From assembly GCA_018524345.1 (NCBI GenBank), contig JADQAZ010000001.1:1488001-1552000 (forward strand): 64,000 nucleotides of DNA, read 5' to 3'. This document shows, one piece after another, positions 27,136-36,678 of the stretch (its first letter is position 1; the number at the start of each line of letters is the position of its first letter). Source of the stretch: Harenicola maris. Lineage in GTDB: Bacteria; Pseudomonadota; Alphaproteobacteria; Rhodobacterales; Rhodobacteraceae. A program made the translations under genes and the position numbers. The notes under the pieces were generated by a model. It saw only the letters and a program-made list of their open reading frames with translations. It was not told the origin of the DNA and made no database searches.

Positions 27136-27900
27136 ATGACGGGAGCCCCCAAAGCGGCCGGAACGGCCAGTGCCCGCAAGATATTCAACATCCTTCTCAG
27201 CTATTCCGAGAAAGCGCCGCTGTGGACGGCGCAGGAACTGGCGGCCAAGCATCAGATTTCCATGCCGACGCTGTATCGGTATCTCGCGTTTCTGCGGGAT
27301 ATGGGTCTGATCGAGGGGGCCGGTGACAGCAGCTATCGGTTGACCGAGGAGGTTGTGCATCTGGCGCGGGCGGCGCGGGCGGGGCGTTCTGTTCTGATCG
27401 AGGCGGCGATGCCGGAGATGCGGCGTATCCGAGACGAGGTGAACGAGACGGTTCTGATTGCCGGGCGCACGCGCGATCATGTCTATTGCATCGAGCGGAT
27501 CGAGAGCCTGCAGCCGGTGCGATTGCAGTTCGAGCGTGGGCAGCCGATGTCCCTGCATCGTGGTTCGTTGGCGCGGGTTTTACTCTCGGGGATGCCGATC
27601 AAGGAGCGGACCTCTTACCTCGCGCGGGTCTTGCCCGAGGTGAGCGAGGAGAACCGTGCGCTTTTGACGCCGGAGAACCTCGAGAAGGTGCGGAGCGCCG
27701 GATATACCCAGAGCTTTGACGAGGTGGATGAGGGGATCTGGGGCACCGCGGCGGCGATCCAGCGGGGCGGCGAGATCACCGCCGCCATCGGGGTGGCGGC
27801 GCCGACCTACCGGATTGATGCGCGGATGCGCGGCACGATTATCGAGCTGGTGCGCGAGGCCTCGCAGCGGATCACGGCGGCCGTCGCTCAGGAATTCTGA
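27136..27900 (+). CDS. IclR family transcriptional regulator
   Basis: About 254 residues: an N-terminal winged helix-turn-helix (LWTAQELAAKHQISMPTLYRYL) and a C-terminal effector domain with SLHRGSLARVLLSGM and FDEVDEGIWGTAAAI. The ATG at 27136 follows GCAGGAGA, a strong ribosome-binding site; an upstream in-frame ATG lacks one. IclR proteins often control adjacent catabolic genes. Candidate targets are the lyase/hydrolase unit before it and the convergent ADH-ABC operon. Confidence 0.92.
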   Translation: MTGAPKAAGTASARKIFNILLSYSEKAPLWTAQELAAKHQISMPTLYRYLAFLRDMGLIEGAGDSSYRLTEEVVHLARAARAGRSVLIEAAMPEMRRIRDEVNETVLIAGRTRDHVYCIERIESLQPVRLQFERGQPMSLHRGSLARVLLSGMPIKERTSYLARVLPEVSEENRALLTPENLEKVRSAGYTQSFDEVDEGIWGTAAAIQRGGEITAAIGVAAPTYRIDARMRGTIIELVREASQRITAAVAQEF

Positions 27901-27942
27901 GCGCGGCCGCCCTGCCCTGTTTGGTCTGCACCTAGGCGCGCG

Positions 27943-29031
27943 TTAGTCGAACATTACGACCGATCGGGTGATGCCGTCGGAATGGTCCAGTGCGACGAGG
28001 GCCTCGTCGGCTTGGTCCAATGTGATGCGGGCGGTGACCATTTCGTCGAGCTTCAGCTGCCCGGCCTCATACATTTTCATGTAGCGCGGGATGTCGATGC
28101 GGAAGCGGTTGGAGCCCATGTTGGAGCCCTGCAGTTTGCGATCGAAGGTCAGCATCGTGGAGTCGACGGAGATTTTGTCGCCCTGCGGCAGAAGGCCGAC
28201 GATTGTGGCCGTGCCCCCCGCCTTGAGGGTTGCGAAGGCAGCCTCGGCGGTGGCTTTGATACCGACGGCCTCGAAGGCGTGATCGACGCCGCCGCTGGTC
28301 ATCTCCATGACTTTATCCACCTCTGTCCCGTCGGCGATGACCACATCGGTGGCGCCGTAGGCCAATGCGGCCTCGGCCTTGGTCGCGGAGCGGTCGACGG
28401 CGATGACCTGCCCTGCGCCGGTGATGCGGGCCGCTTGAATGATGTTGAGGCCTATGCCGCCGCAGCCGAAGACCACCACGGTTTCGCCGGGGCGGACCTC
28501 TGCCGTGTTGAAGACGGCCCCCATGCCCGTTGTCACGGCGCAGCCCATGACGGCGGCGATATCCATCGGGAAGTCAGGGTCGATGCGGACAAGGGCGCGT
28601 TCATGCACCAGCATCTGTTCGGAAAAGCCCGAGAGGTTGACGAATTGCGAGACAGGTTTGCCCTGTCGCATCAGGCGGGGGCGGCTGCTGTGTTTGCGCT
28701 GTAGCCCCTCGCCCGAGCAGATATACATTTTGCCCTTCAGGCAGTTGTCGCATTCGCCGCAAAAGGGCGTCAGGCAACCGACGACATGGTCGCCGGGTTT
28801 GAGGTATGTCACCTGCGAGCCGACCTTTTCGACCACGCCGGAGACCTCGTGCCCCAGCACAAGCGGCAGGGGGAAATTGGTCCATTTCCCCTGCCGGAAG
28901 TGCAGATCGCTGTGACACAGCCCGCAGGCGACAGTGCGCACCAGCACCTCGTGATCCTCGGGCAGGTCAAGATCAAGATCGGTGATGATTTCCTGCGGTT
29001 GCCCGATTTCCGTTAAGAGAAGTGCTTTCAT
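27943..29031 (-). CDS. Zinc-dependent alcohol dehydrogenase (MDR family)
   Basis: A 362-residue medium-chain dehydrogenase. Catalytic-zinc ligands lie in CGLCHSDLH and LGHEVSG, structural-zinc cysteines in CGECDNCLKGKMYIC, and NAD binding in VVVFGCGGIGLNIIQAA followed by VDRS, where Asp favours NAD over NADP. It is the last gene of the SDR-ABC operon, 48 nt after the binding-protein gene, and so probably oxidises the imported compound or a product of it. Confidence 0.92.
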   Translation of the reverse strand: MKALLLTEIGQPQEIITDLDLDLPEDHEVLVRTVACGLCHSDLHFRQGKWTNFPLPLVLGHEVSGVVEKVGSQVTYLKPGDHVVGCLTPFCGECDNCLKGKMYICSGEGLQRKHSSRPRLMRQGKPVSQFVNLSGFSEQMLVHERALVRIDPDFPMDIAAVMGCAVTTGMGAVFNTAEVRPGETVVVFGCGGIGLNIIQAARITGAGQVIAVDRSATKAEAALAYGATDVVIADGTEVDKVMEMTSGGVDHAFEAVGIKATAEAAFATLKAGGTATIVGLLPQGDKISVDSTMLTFDRKLQGSNMGSNRFRIDIPRYMKMYEAGQLKLDEMVTARITLDQADEALVALDHSDGITRSVVMFD

Positions 29032-29079
29032 GGCGTGGCCCTGTTTTGCGTTGCTGTGTCAGTGATCGTTCGAGGTGGG

Positions 29080-30048
29080 TTACTGGATGCCCGGATAGTC
29101 GATGCGGTCGTCGTAGGCCTTCCAGTCGGCGATGGTTTCGGCGGACCAGATCGGCAGGTCGGTGACGGTGAAGACCTCGGTCTCGCTCGGGGCCTCGGCC
29201 TCGCCTTTGAGGATGGCGGCGATTTTTTGCGAGAGCTGGTAGCCGATCTGGACCGGGAGCATATCCCATGTGGCGTCGACCACGCCTTGCTGCACGCCCT
29301 GCGCGCCCTGTTCCTCGCCATTCAGGCCGGTGACGATGACGTCGCGCCCTGCCGATTTCACCGCCAGCGCCGCGCCAAGGGCCGGGCCGTCGCCCATGGT
29401 CCAGATCGCTTTGATCTCGGGGAAGCGGGTGAGCAGATTTTCGGCGATGGGGCGGGCTGTGGCGGCGTCATCGGGGATGGCGCGTTCGCGGGCGACGATG
29501 TCGAGCGCGGGGCAGTTGGCCTCGATCGCGGTGGTGAAACTGTCCCAGCGGGCGGCGAGGACGGGGATGTCGATGGCCTCGATCATGGCGATCTGGCCGG
29601 TGCCGCCGGTTTCGGCGCAGATATATTCGCCCGAGAGGCGGCCGAGTTCCTCGGAGGGCAGATCGGCCTGCACCAGTGTGGCCTCGAAGCCCGGAGTCGC
29701 GCCGATGGAGAAGACCATGACGCCGGCCTCCTCGGCGCGGTTGAGCGGGCCGAGCACCGCATTGGGGTCGCCCGCGACATTGACGACGATCGCATCGACA
29801 CCCTCGTTCACGAACTGGTCGATCTGCGAGACCTGACGGTTGATGTCCAGCTGCGCGTCGAGAAAGCGGAATTCGATGCCCTGTTCCTTGAGGCCAGCGG
29901 CGAGGGCCTCGTACTGAGCGCGGGCGGATTCGATGGCGTAGTTGGCGCCCAGAATGCCGACAACGGGCGCATCCTGTGCCTGTGCATTGGCAGAGAGGGA
30001 CAGGGCGGCGGCGGTGCCGAGCATGAGGGTTTTCAGGGTGGTGTTCAT
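29080..30048 (-). CDS. Sugar-type ABC transporter periplasmic binding protein (RbsB-like)
   Basis: About 322 residues with a signal peptide ending in SANAQAQ, followed by a type I periplasmic-binding fold: VVGILGANYAIE, DAIVVNVAGDPNAVLGPLN, IKAIWTMGDGPALGAALA and VTGLNGEEQG. This group binds ribose-like sugars, polyols and related small molecules. The ATG at 30048 has AGGAG nine nt upstream. It follows the permease gene with a 57-nt gap, so the operon order is SDR, ATPase, permease, binding protein, ADH. Confidence 0.9.
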   Translation of the reverse strand: MNTTLKTLMLGTAAALSLSANAQAQDAPVVGILGANYAIESARAQYEALAAGLKEQGIEFRFLDAQLDINRQVSQIDQFVNEGVDAIVVNVAGDPNAVLGPLNRAEEAGVMVFSIGATPGFEATLVQADLPSEELGRLSGEYICAETGGTGQIAMIEAIDIPVLAARWDSFTTAIEANCPALDIVARERAIPDDAATARPIAENLLTRFPEIKAIWTMGDGPALGAALAVKSAGRDVIVTGLNGEEQGAQGVQQGVVDATWDMLPVQIGYQLSQKIAAILKGEAEAPSETEVFTVTDLPIWSAETIADWKAYDDRIDYPGIQ

Positions 30049-30105
30049 CGGTGGTCTCCTGTTGGACATGGGGCGGCGCAGGGGGTTCTGCGGCCCTTGG
30101 GTTGG

Positions 30106-31080
30106 TTAGGTCTTTCTGAGGCGGTCGAGGGCGATGGCGGCGATCAGCACCAGACCGGTTGCGATCCCCTGCCAGTAGCTGGGCACCCCGGCCAATGTGA
30201 TCCCGTTGGCGAGGACGGCCAGAAACAGAACGCCGATGGCGGTGCCTGCCACTGTCCCTGCCCCGCCTGCAAAGCTGGCGCCGCCAAGGAGCACCGCCGC
30301 AGCGGCGGAGAGTTCGAGCCCTGCCGCGCCGCTGACCGGTTGCGAGGAGGTCAGGCGGCCGGTGAGCATCACCGCGGCAATTCCGGCGCAGAGGGCGGCG
30401 ATGGCATAGACGGCAAAGCGCACGCGGCGCACGTCGATGCCCGCCAGACCCGCCGCCGTTTCATTGCCGCCGACGGCATAGACGCTGCGGCCGAATTTGG
30501 TCCAGCGCATGACGGCATAACCGATCAGGCCGGTGAGGATGGCGATCAGGACCGGCACGGGGAAGCCCGCGATCTGGCCGTCGCCGATCCATTGCACCGC
30601 GGGCCAGCCGAAGGTGGATTCGGGGATGCCGTTGGACATCACCAGCGCCGCCCCGCGCAGCAGTTGCAGCATGGCCAGCGTGACGACGAAGAAGTTGAAG
30701 CCGCCATAGGCGATCAGCCCGCCATTGATCAGACCGCCCAGAAGGGTGCAGAGCATCACCGTGAGGCCGATGGCGGGCCATGCGGGGATGCCCGCATTCA
30801 GCAGCGCCGCCAGAAGCACCCCGCCGAGGGCGGTCATGGAACCGACGGAGAGGTCGAGCCCCCTGCTGACGATGACGAATGTCAGCCCGGTGGAGACCAC
30901 AAAGAGCACCGAATTGGTGCGCAGGATATTCATGATGTTGGAGTAGCGCAGGAAGTTGTCTTGCGTGAGCGAGAGGTAGGCGATGAGGATCACCAGCGCG
31001 GCGCCGACGCCGATGTGGCGGCGCAAGCGCTCTGCGAGGCGCGGGCCGGTGGGTGTGGCTGGAAGGGACGTGTCGGTCAT
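30106..31080 (-). CDS. Sugar-type ABC transporter permease (RbsC-like)
   Basis: A 324-residue membrane protein with about ten helices and the BPD_transp_2 family motif GGVLLAALLNAGIPAW with VNGLLI-type and GGNETAAGLAGIDVRRVR loops. The latter matches the EAA-like loop that contacts the ATPase. The start shares one base with the stop of the ATPase gene (TAATG). Confidence 0.92.
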   Translation of the reverse strand: MTDTSLPATPTGPRLAERLRRHIGVGAALVILIAYLSLTQDNFLRYSNIMNILRTNSVLFVVSTGLTFVIVSRGLDLSVGSMTALGGVLLAALLNAGIPAWPAIGLTVMLCTLLGGLINGGLIAYGGFNFFVVTLAMLQLLRGAALVMSNGIPESTFGWPAVQWIGDGQIAGFPVPVLIAILTGLIGYAVMRWTKFGRSVYAVGGNETAAGLAGIDVRRVRFAVYAIAALCAGIAAVMLTGRLTSSQPVSGAAGLELSAAAAVLLGGASFAGGAGTVAGTAIGVLFLAVLANGITLAGVPSYWQGIATGLVLIAAIALDRLRKT

Positions 31081-32600
31081 TAGATTTGCTCCGGCTGGGG
31101 CGCGGTATCCGCGATTTCATGTGCGCCCGAGGCCCAATAGGCGAGGCTTTGTTCGGTGGCCTCGGCGGCGGGGATCTCGGCCACGATGCGGCCTTGGAAA
31201 AGCACGAGGATGCGGTCGCAAACGCCCATCAGTTCCTGAAGCTCGGACGAGGCGATGATCAGGCCCATGCCGCCCTGAACCAGCGTGGAAATCTGGGCGT
31301 AGATGTCCTCTTTCGCGCCTACATCGACGCCGCGGGTGGGCTCGTCGAGCAGCAGCAGGCGCGGGCCGGTGGCCAGTTCGCGGGCGATGACCACCTTTTG
31401 CTGGTTGCCGCCCGACAGCTCGCTGACCGCCTGTTCGGGAGTGTGGGTTTTGATCCCCAGCCCCTCGGCGCCATGGGTATAGGCGGCGCGGTCGAAGGCG
31501 CGGGTGATCATGGCGAAGGGGCCGCTTTGGCCGAGTTTGGAGAGCGAGGCGTTTTGCAGCAGCGACCAGCCCATGACCAACCCCTCTGCTTTGCGGTCCT
31601 CTGGCACATATCCGATGCCGAGGCGGCGGGCCTGCCCGGGGGATGTGATCTGCACCGGGGTACCATTGAGGCGGACCTCGCCGGTGCTGGCGGGGCGGAC
31701 GCCCGCGATGGTGCGCAACAGGGCGCTGCGGCCGCTGCCAACGAGGCCCGCGAGGCCGATGATTTCGCCGCTGCGCAGCCGCATGTTCAGGTCTGAAAGG
31801 GTGTTGCGGGAGACGCCCGTGAGGGTGAGGAGGTCCTCGCCCGGTTCGACCGGCACCTTGTGCCAATAGGATTTCAGGTCGCGCCCCACCATCATGGCGA
31901 CGAGGCTGTGTTCGTCGGTTTCGTCGATGCGGGTGGTGCCGATGTAATGGCCGTCGCGCAGGACGGTGGCGCGGTCGGCCCGTTCGGTGACCTCGCTCAT
32001 CCTATGGGAGACAAAGGCGATGGCGGTGCCGCGCGCCTTGAGGCGGTCCACAAGGGCAAAGAGGCGGTTGGTGTCGGCCTCGTCCAGCGAGCTTGTGGCC
32101 TCGTCCAGCAGCAGGACATTGGGGGCATCGGCGATGCCCTTGGCGATTTCGACCATCTGGCGGCGGCCGATGGAGAGGGTGGAAACTTTGCTGAGGGGGT
32201 CGAGGTCGAGGTCAAGCTCGGCGAGGACCTCGCCCGCGCGGGCATAGACGCGGGGCCAGTCGATGCGGCCAAGGCGGGTGGGCAGACGCCCGAGCAGGAT
32301 GTTTTCCGCCACGGTGAGATCGGGGGAGAGTTGGGGTTCCTGCTGGACCACGGCGATGCCCTGATCGCGGGCGCTGGCGGAGGTCAGGCGGGAAAGCCCC
32401 TGCCCCTTGTAGGTCAGCTGCCCCTCGTCCGGTTCGAGGGCGCCGCTGAGGATAGACAGAAGCGTGGATTTGCCGGAGCCGTTCTCGCCCATGATCGCAT
32501 GGACCTCTCCGGGGTAGAGGGTGATCTCGGCATCGGCGAGGGCCACGGTGGGGCCAAAGGTGCGGCGGATGCCGCGTGCTGTGAAAAGCGCGGCTGTCAT
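31080..32600 (-). CDS. Sugar-type ABC transporter ATPase (RbsA-like, two nucleotide-binding domains)
   Basis: A 506-residue protein with two fused ATPase domains. The first has Walker A GENGSGKST, signature LSIGRRQMVEIAKG and LLLDEATSSLD. The second has a degenerate Walker A (GLVGSGRSAL), the signature LSGGNQQKVVIAREL and LLLDEPTRGVD. This asymmetry is normal for RbsA/XylG/MglA proteins. The ATG at 32600 overlaps the SDR stop in an ATGA; the frame continues far upstream but only as antisense-like sequence. Confidence 0.95.
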   Translation of the reverse strand: MTAALFTARGIRRTFGPTVALADAEITLYPGEVHAIMGENGSGKSTLLSILSGALEPDEGQLTYKGQGLSRLTSASARDQGIAVVQQEPQLSPDLTVAENILLGRLPTRLGRIDWPRVYARAGEVLAELDLDLDPLSKVSTLSIGRRQMVEIAKGIADAPNVLLLDEATSSLDEADTNRLFALVDRLKARGTAIAFVSHRMSEVTERADRATVLRDGHYIGTTRIDETDEHSLVAMMVGRDLKSYWHKVPVEPGEDLLTLTGVSRNTLSDLNMRLRSGEIIGLAGLVGSGRSALLRTIAGVRPASTGEVRLNGTPVQITSPGQARRLGIGYVPEDRKAEGLVMGWSLLQNASLSKLGQSGPFAMITRAFDRAAYTHGAEGLGIKTHTPEQAVSELSGGNQQKVVIARELATGPRLLLLDEPTRGVDVGAKEDIYAQISTLVQGGMGLIIASSELQELMGVCDRILVLFQGRIVAEIPAAEATEQSLAYWASGAHEIADTAPQPEQI

Positions 32601-33358
32601 GATTTCTGGATGCCGCCGTCGAGGCTCAGGATCTGGCCGGTCATGAAATCGGAGCCCGGACCGGCGAGGAAGGCCGTGAGGGGGCCGATTTCCTCGGCGC
32701 GGCCAACGCGGGCCAAGGGGGTGTCTGCGCAGATCGCCTGCATCACCGCATCCTGCGAGAGCAGGTGGGAATTGATGTCGGTGGCGAAGGCCCCCGGCGC
32801 GATGGCGTTGACCGTCAGTTTCGGGGCCCATTCCCATGCCAGTGTTTTGACCATGGCGTTGATCGCCCCCTTGGAGGCCGCATAGGCGACCCAGCCAGCC
32901 GAGCCGCGGATGCCGATATCGCTGGAGGTGGCGAGGAGTTTGCCCTGCCCGCGGGCGTGCATGCGTTCGCCAAAGGCGCGCAGGGTGACGAATGTTCCCA
33001 GCACATTCGCGTTGATCACCTGCATGAAGTCTTCGTCGCTGGTTTCGATCGCGGGTTTCACAAGGCTGATGCCTGCGTTGGCGATGACCACATCGACCGG
33101 CCCCTCCTGCCAGAGTTTTGCGGCCAGGGCCTCTGGCGCGTCTGGTTCTGTCACGTCGAGGCTGTGGGCTGTGCCGGTGCCGCCGACGGATTGGATCGCT
33201 GTCAGGGTGTCCTGCATCGCGGCCTCGTCGCGGCCTGTGACGGCGACGCTCATGCCCTGCGCCGCGAGGGCGACGGCCATGGCGCGGCCCAGACCGCGGC
33301 TGGCGCCGGTGATGACGGCCCTTTGGCCTGCGAGGGGGGTGGTCTGATCTGCTGGCAT
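32597..33358 (-). CDS. Short-chain dehydrogenase/reductase
   Basis: About 253 residues with the classical SDR pattern: VITGASRGLGRAMA (cofactor site), IANAGIS, and the active-site YAASK after a Ser in ATSSDIG. An Arg after the second strand (TGRDE) suggests NADP. It is the first gene of the SDR-ABC-ADH operon and probably works on the imported polyol, sugar or alcohol. AAGGGACG lies before the ATG at 33358. Confidence 0.9.
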   Translation of the reverse strand: MPADQTTPLAGQRAVITGASRGLGRAMAVALAAQGMSVAVTGRDEAAMQDTLTAIQSVGGTGTAHSLDVTEPDAPEALAAKLWQEGPVDVVIANAGISLVKPAIETSDEDFMQVINANVLGTFVTLRAFGERMHARGQGKLLATSSDIGIRGSAGWVAYAASKGAINAMVKTLAWEWAPKLTVNAIAPGAFATDINSHLLSQDAVMQAICADTPLARVGRAEEIGPLTAFLAGPGSDFMTGQILSLDGGIQKS

Positions 33359-33395
33359 CTGGCGTCCCTTGTGGTTTCGGTTTCGCTCCACTCAT

Positions 33396-33442
33396 TATCA
33401 TATGTTGATAGTGAGCAATTACTTATTGATAATCACTCAATA
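33396..33442. promoter_or_regulatory. Operator-like inverted repeats between divergent operons
   Basis: An AT-rich stretch in the 146-nt gap between the SDR operon and the aldehyde dehydrogenase gene. It holds TATCA-N5-TGATA (33396-33410) and TATTGA-N7-TCAATA (33424-33442). Both look like binding sites for one regulator controlling the two directions. The protein is unknown; the IclR regulator 6 kb away is one candidate. Confidence 0.55.
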
Positions 33443-33504
33443 GTTGAGCCATTAATTTGTCAAGTCCAGAGAATGTCGGACAAGCGAAACGGAGGTCTTT
33501 CGGG

Positions 33505-34932
33505 ATGACAGCGATGAAGCGCGAATGCTTTTACATTAACGGCCAGTGGCAAAAGCCGATCAAAGGTGGCGCGGCCCTGCCTGTGTATAGTTCGATCACA
33601 GGGGAGGTCTTTGAGAGCGTGCCTGCGGGCACTGCGGAGGACGCCGATGCGGCTGTGCGCGCGGCCTCCAAAGCCCTGCCTGCATGGGCTGCGATGGGGG
33701 CGGCGGAGCGTGCGAAGATCATCGGGCGCATCGCGCAGGGGCTGCGGGATCGCGCCGATGTGATCGCGCCTTTGATCGCCGAAGAGGTCGGGATGCCCCT
33801 TGAGGGGGCGCGCGGATATCAGACCCTGCGGGCGGCGGATGCGCTTGAGGATATCGCGGTTCTGGCGACCAAGATTGCCTATGAGGAACCTTTAGGCGAG
33901 TCGCTTGTGATTCGGGAGCCTGTCGGGGTTGTGGCCGGGATCAGCCCCTCGAATTTTCCGCTTTTGCTGTCTTTGAACAAGGTTGGGGCGGCTTTGGCCG
34001 TGGGGTGCACCATGGTTTTGAAGGCGCCGGAAACCGCGCCGGGGTCGCTGTTCTACCTTGCCGATGCCGCCGAGGAGGCCGGTTTGCCGCCGGGGGTTTT
34101 AAACATCATCACCGGCTTTGGCCCCGAAATCGGCGAGCCGCTGGCCAGTCATCCCCTTGTCGATATGATCAGTTTCACCGGCTCTACCGGCGTCGGGAAG
34201 CTGTTGTTGGGGATCGGCGCGCAGACGATCAAGCGGGCGCATATGGAGCTGGGCGGGAAGTCGGCGGCGATTGTTCTGGAGGACGCCGATCTGGACAGCG
34301 CCCTGCCCGCCGCCATCGAGCAGGCCTTTATCAATGCCGGTCAGGTCTGCTTCGCATGGTCGCGCCTCTTGGTGCCGCGTGCAAAGCTGGCGCGGTGCGA
34401 GGAGATCCTGCGCGATGTGGTCTCGCGTTATGTTGTGGGTGATCCGCTGGACCCTGCGACGACCCTTGGCCCCGTGGTGACGCGGGCGGCGACGGATCGG
34501 GTGCGCAAGTTTGTCAGCCAAGCGGTTTCGCAAAATGCGCGGATCGTGACCGGCGGGATCGAAGCGCCCAAGGGGCTGAGCCGTGGTTATTTCCTGCAGC
34601 CCACTGTGCTGTCGGATGTGGATAACCGGATGCCGATTGCGCAGGAGGAGATCTTTGGCCCTGTGGTGAGCGTGATTGCCCATGACGGCGAGGATGACGC
34701 GGTGCGGATCGCCAATGACTCTGTCTTTGGCCTGCATGGGGCTGTGTTTTCCGGCGATCATGCCCGCGCCCTTGGCGTGGCGCGGCGTATTCGCACCGGT
34801 CAGGTGGACCTGAACGGGTTCAAGCTGGGCATGACTGCGCCCTTTGGCGGGTTCAAGCAATCGGGCCTCGGGCGCGAATTGGGCAAGTTTGGTCTGGAGG
34901 AATATCTGGAAGTGAAGTCGATCCAGTTGTAA
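33505..34932 (+). CDS. Aldehyde dehydrogenase family protein
   Basis: A 475-residue NAD(P)-dependent enzyme. SPSNFPLLLSLNKVGAAL gives the cofactor region, FTGSTGVGKLL the glycine motif, MELGGKSA the general-base Glu and NAGQVCFAWSR the catalytic Cys282. An unusual Phe-Ala-Trp replaces the common xAxxR context next to the Cys. The ATG at 33505 follows a perfect GGAGGT at 8 nt. It is divergent from the SDR-ABC-ADH operon and fits as the next oxidation step after the alcohol dehydrogenases. Confidence 0.92.
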   Translation: MTAMKRECFYINGQWQKPIKGGAALPVYSSITGEVFESVPAGTAEDADAAVRAASKALPAWAAMGAAERAKIIGRIAQGLRDRADVIAPLIAEEVGMPLEGARGYQTLRAADALEDIAVLATKIAYEEPLGESLVIREPVGVVAGISPSNFPLLLSLNKVGAALAVGCTMVLKAPETAPGSLFYLADAAEEAGLPPGVLNIITGFGPEIGEPLASHPLVDMISFTGSTGVGKLLLGIGAQTIKRAHMELGGKSAAIVLEDADLDSALPAAIEQAFINAGQVCFAWSRLLVPRAKLARCEEILRDVVSRYVVGDPLDPATTLGPVVTRAATDRVRKFVSQAVSQNARIVTGGIEAPKGLSRGYFLQPTVLSDVDNRMPIAQEEIFGPVVSVIAHDGEDDAVRIANDSVFGLHGAVFSGDHARALGVARRIRTGQVDLNGFKLGMTAPFGGFKQSGLGRELGKFGLEEYLEVKSIQL

Positions 34933-34945
34933 CCCCCCCCTCCTT

Positions 34946-34972
34946 CCCCCGCCAATCTGCCATGGCGGGGGG
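34946..34972 (+). terminator. Probable terminator after the aldehyde dehydrogenase gene
   Basis: Arms CCCCCGCCA and TGGCGGGGG surround an 8-nt loop 13 nt after the stop. T-rich sequence follows (AAATTTTCCCC, then two copies of TTTTCCCCGTC up to 35005), less perfect than a classical T tract. Confidence 0.55.
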
Positions 34973-35045
34973 AGGAAATTTTCCCCGTCTTTTCCCCGTC
35001 TTTTTTTACTGTCTTTTCAATGGGTTTTTAACGCCTGTGTGCAGG

Positions 35046-35792
35046 CTAGATGCCGACCACGGCCCAGCCTCCGTTGGGGCTTATGGTTTGGCCTGTCATC
35101 ATGGCGGCCTCGTCGCTGGCGAGCCATGCCACCGCATGGGCGATGTCATCAACCCCCGCCAGACGGCCCAAGGGGACGGTGGCGGCGCGGCGGTCGATCT
35201 CGGCGTGGCCGAGGCTGGCGCGGGTCATGGGGGTGTCGAGCAGCGCGGGCGCCACGGCATTGACGCAGATTTTCCGCGCCGCAAGTTCCAGCGCCCAAGC
35301 TTTGGTCAGGCCGAGCATGGCACTTTTGGCGGCGACGTAGTGGCTCATGGCGCCATAGCCGACCATGGCGAAATGGGAGGAGATATTGATAATCCGGCCG
35401 CAGGATTGATGGTCCAGCGCGGGCAGGACGGCCTGTGCGTAGTGGATGGCGCCCTGCACATGGACGGCGAGCATGGTGGCAGCGTCCTCTGCGGTGATCT
35501 GCTCCAGAGGCAGGCTGTTGCCCGAAAGGCCCGCGTTGTTGACGAGGATATCGACGGGGCCATGGGCCTGCAGGGCCTTGGAGGTTTCGGCCTGAATGGC
35601 GGCGGGGTCTGTGCTGTCGGCGAGTATGGGGACCGCACCGAGGCTTTCGCAGAGCTGTGCGAGGCCTGCCCTGTCGCGATCGGCGAGCATGAGGCTGGCG
35701 CCGTCCTCGGCCAGCCGCGCGGCCATGGCGCGGCCAAGGCCGCCTGCGGCGCCGGTGACGAGAGCGCGGCGGCCCTTGAGGCGCGGCGCCAT
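35046..35792 (-). CDS. Short-chain dehydrogenase/reductase
   Basis: A 248-residue SDR with VTGAAGGLGRAMA, VNNAGLSG and the catalytic pair Ser in NISSHFAM and YVAAK. Asp in LADRDR after the second strand favours NAD. The closing TISPNGGW replaces the usual xxVDGG. It is the second gene of an SDR pair whose genes share one base (TAATG). Substrate unknown. Confidence 0.9.
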   Translation of the reverse strand: MAPRLKGRRALVTGAAGGLGRAMAARLAEDGASLMLADRDRAGLAQLCESLGAVPILADSTDPAAIQAETSKALQAHGPVDILVNNAGLSGNSLPLEQITAEDAATMLAVHVQGAIHYAQAVLPALDHQSCGRIINISSHFAMVGYGAMSHYVAAKSAMLGLTKAWALELAARKICVNAVAPALLDTPMTRASLGHAEIDRRAATVPLGRLAGVDDIAHAVAWLASDEAAMMTGQTISPNGGWAVVGI

Positions 35793-36574
35793 TAGAGCAT
35801 GACCTTGCCGCCGCCGACAAAGAGGGTTTGGCCGGTCATATAGGCGGAGTTCGGGCCGGAGAGGAAGAGCATCGGGCCGGCGATATCCACCGGATCGGCC
35901 AGCCGTCCCATGGGGATGGCGGCGATGAGGCGGGCGCCAAGTTCGCCCAGATCGTCGATATAGCCGAGTGAACCGGCCTGCCCCCCTGCCCCTGTGCCGC
36001 CGGTCAGGAAGGCGGTGGCCGCAAGGCCGGGGGCGACGGCATTGACGCGCACCTTTGGCGCGGCCTCTTTCGCGAGGGTTTTGACCAGCGAGTTCAGCGC
36101 CGCCTTGGACATGGCGTAGCTGCCGAAGGTGGGCTCTGGCTGGGCGCCGAGGCCGGAGGAGACAAAGAGGATCGCGCCGCCCTCTGCCATATGGGGCAGC
36201 CCCTCTTTTGCGGTGACGATGGCGGAGCGCAGGTTGACCTGCATGACCCGTTCGTATTCCTCGAGGTCAAGCTCGGCGATGCGGGTTTGAGAGGGGTTGA
36301 TGCCGGCCACATGGGCGAGCACGTCGAAGGCGCCGAATTTGGCGGCCTGCTGGGCAATGGCGCGGGTGAAGGCGGCCTCGTCGGTGACGTCGCAGGCGAT
36401 GACTGTCACGCCGGGGGGCAGCGGCGCGGCTTGATGGGCGGAGGGGCGGTCGATCACGGCGACCTCGCAGCCCGCCAGCAGGAGGCCATCGACATAGGCG
36501 CGGCCGATGCCGCCGCAGCCGCCGATCACCAGCGCCTTTGCGCCTTTTGCGGGGCCCAGAGTGGTCGTATCCAT
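35792..36574 (-). CDS. Short-chain dehydrogenase/reductase
   Basis: A 260-residue SDR. The cofactor motif is GGCGGIGRAYVDG, a variant of TGxxxGIG in which Gly replaces the leading Thr. HVAGINPSQ takes the place of NNAG, and the catalytic residues are in VSSGLG and YAMSK. It leads the SDR pair and lies after a terminator that separates it from the liv-type operon. Substrate unknown. Confidence 0.88.
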   Translation of the reverse strand: MDTTTLGPAKGAKALVIGGCGGIGRAYVDGLLLAGCEVAVIDRPSAHQAAPLPPGVTVIACDVTDEAAFTRAIAQQAAKFGAFDVLAHVAGINPSQTRIAELDLEEYERVMQVNLRSAIVTAKEGLPHMAEGGAILFVSSGLGAQPEPTFGSYAMSKAALNSLVKTLAKEAAPKVRVNAVAPGLAATAFLTGGTGAGGQAGSLGYIDDLGELGARLIAAIPMGRLADPVDIAGPMLFLSGPNSAYMTGQTLFVGGGKVML

Positions 36575-36595
36575 GCGGGGGGGTTCCTTGTGTTG

Positions 36596-36627
36596 AAAAA
36601 GGCCCCGACCGAAAATTGGCCGGGGCT
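36596..36627 (-). terminator. Rho-independent terminator of the liv-type operon
   Basis: On the minus strand, AGCCCCGGCC and GGTCGGGGCC pair around AATTTTC and are followed by five T. It lies 52 nt past the stop of the binding-protein gene. Confidence 0.8.
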
Positions 36628-36678
36628 GAGGTAAACGCGAGGGAGAAATCGCGTTGAGCGTTGGGGTCCCTGCCGGGG

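Noticed and set aside
29035-31083. 682-codon plus-strand frame over the RbsB- and RbsC-like genes
   Set aside because: Spans two well-supported genes and their gap; no recognisable domain.
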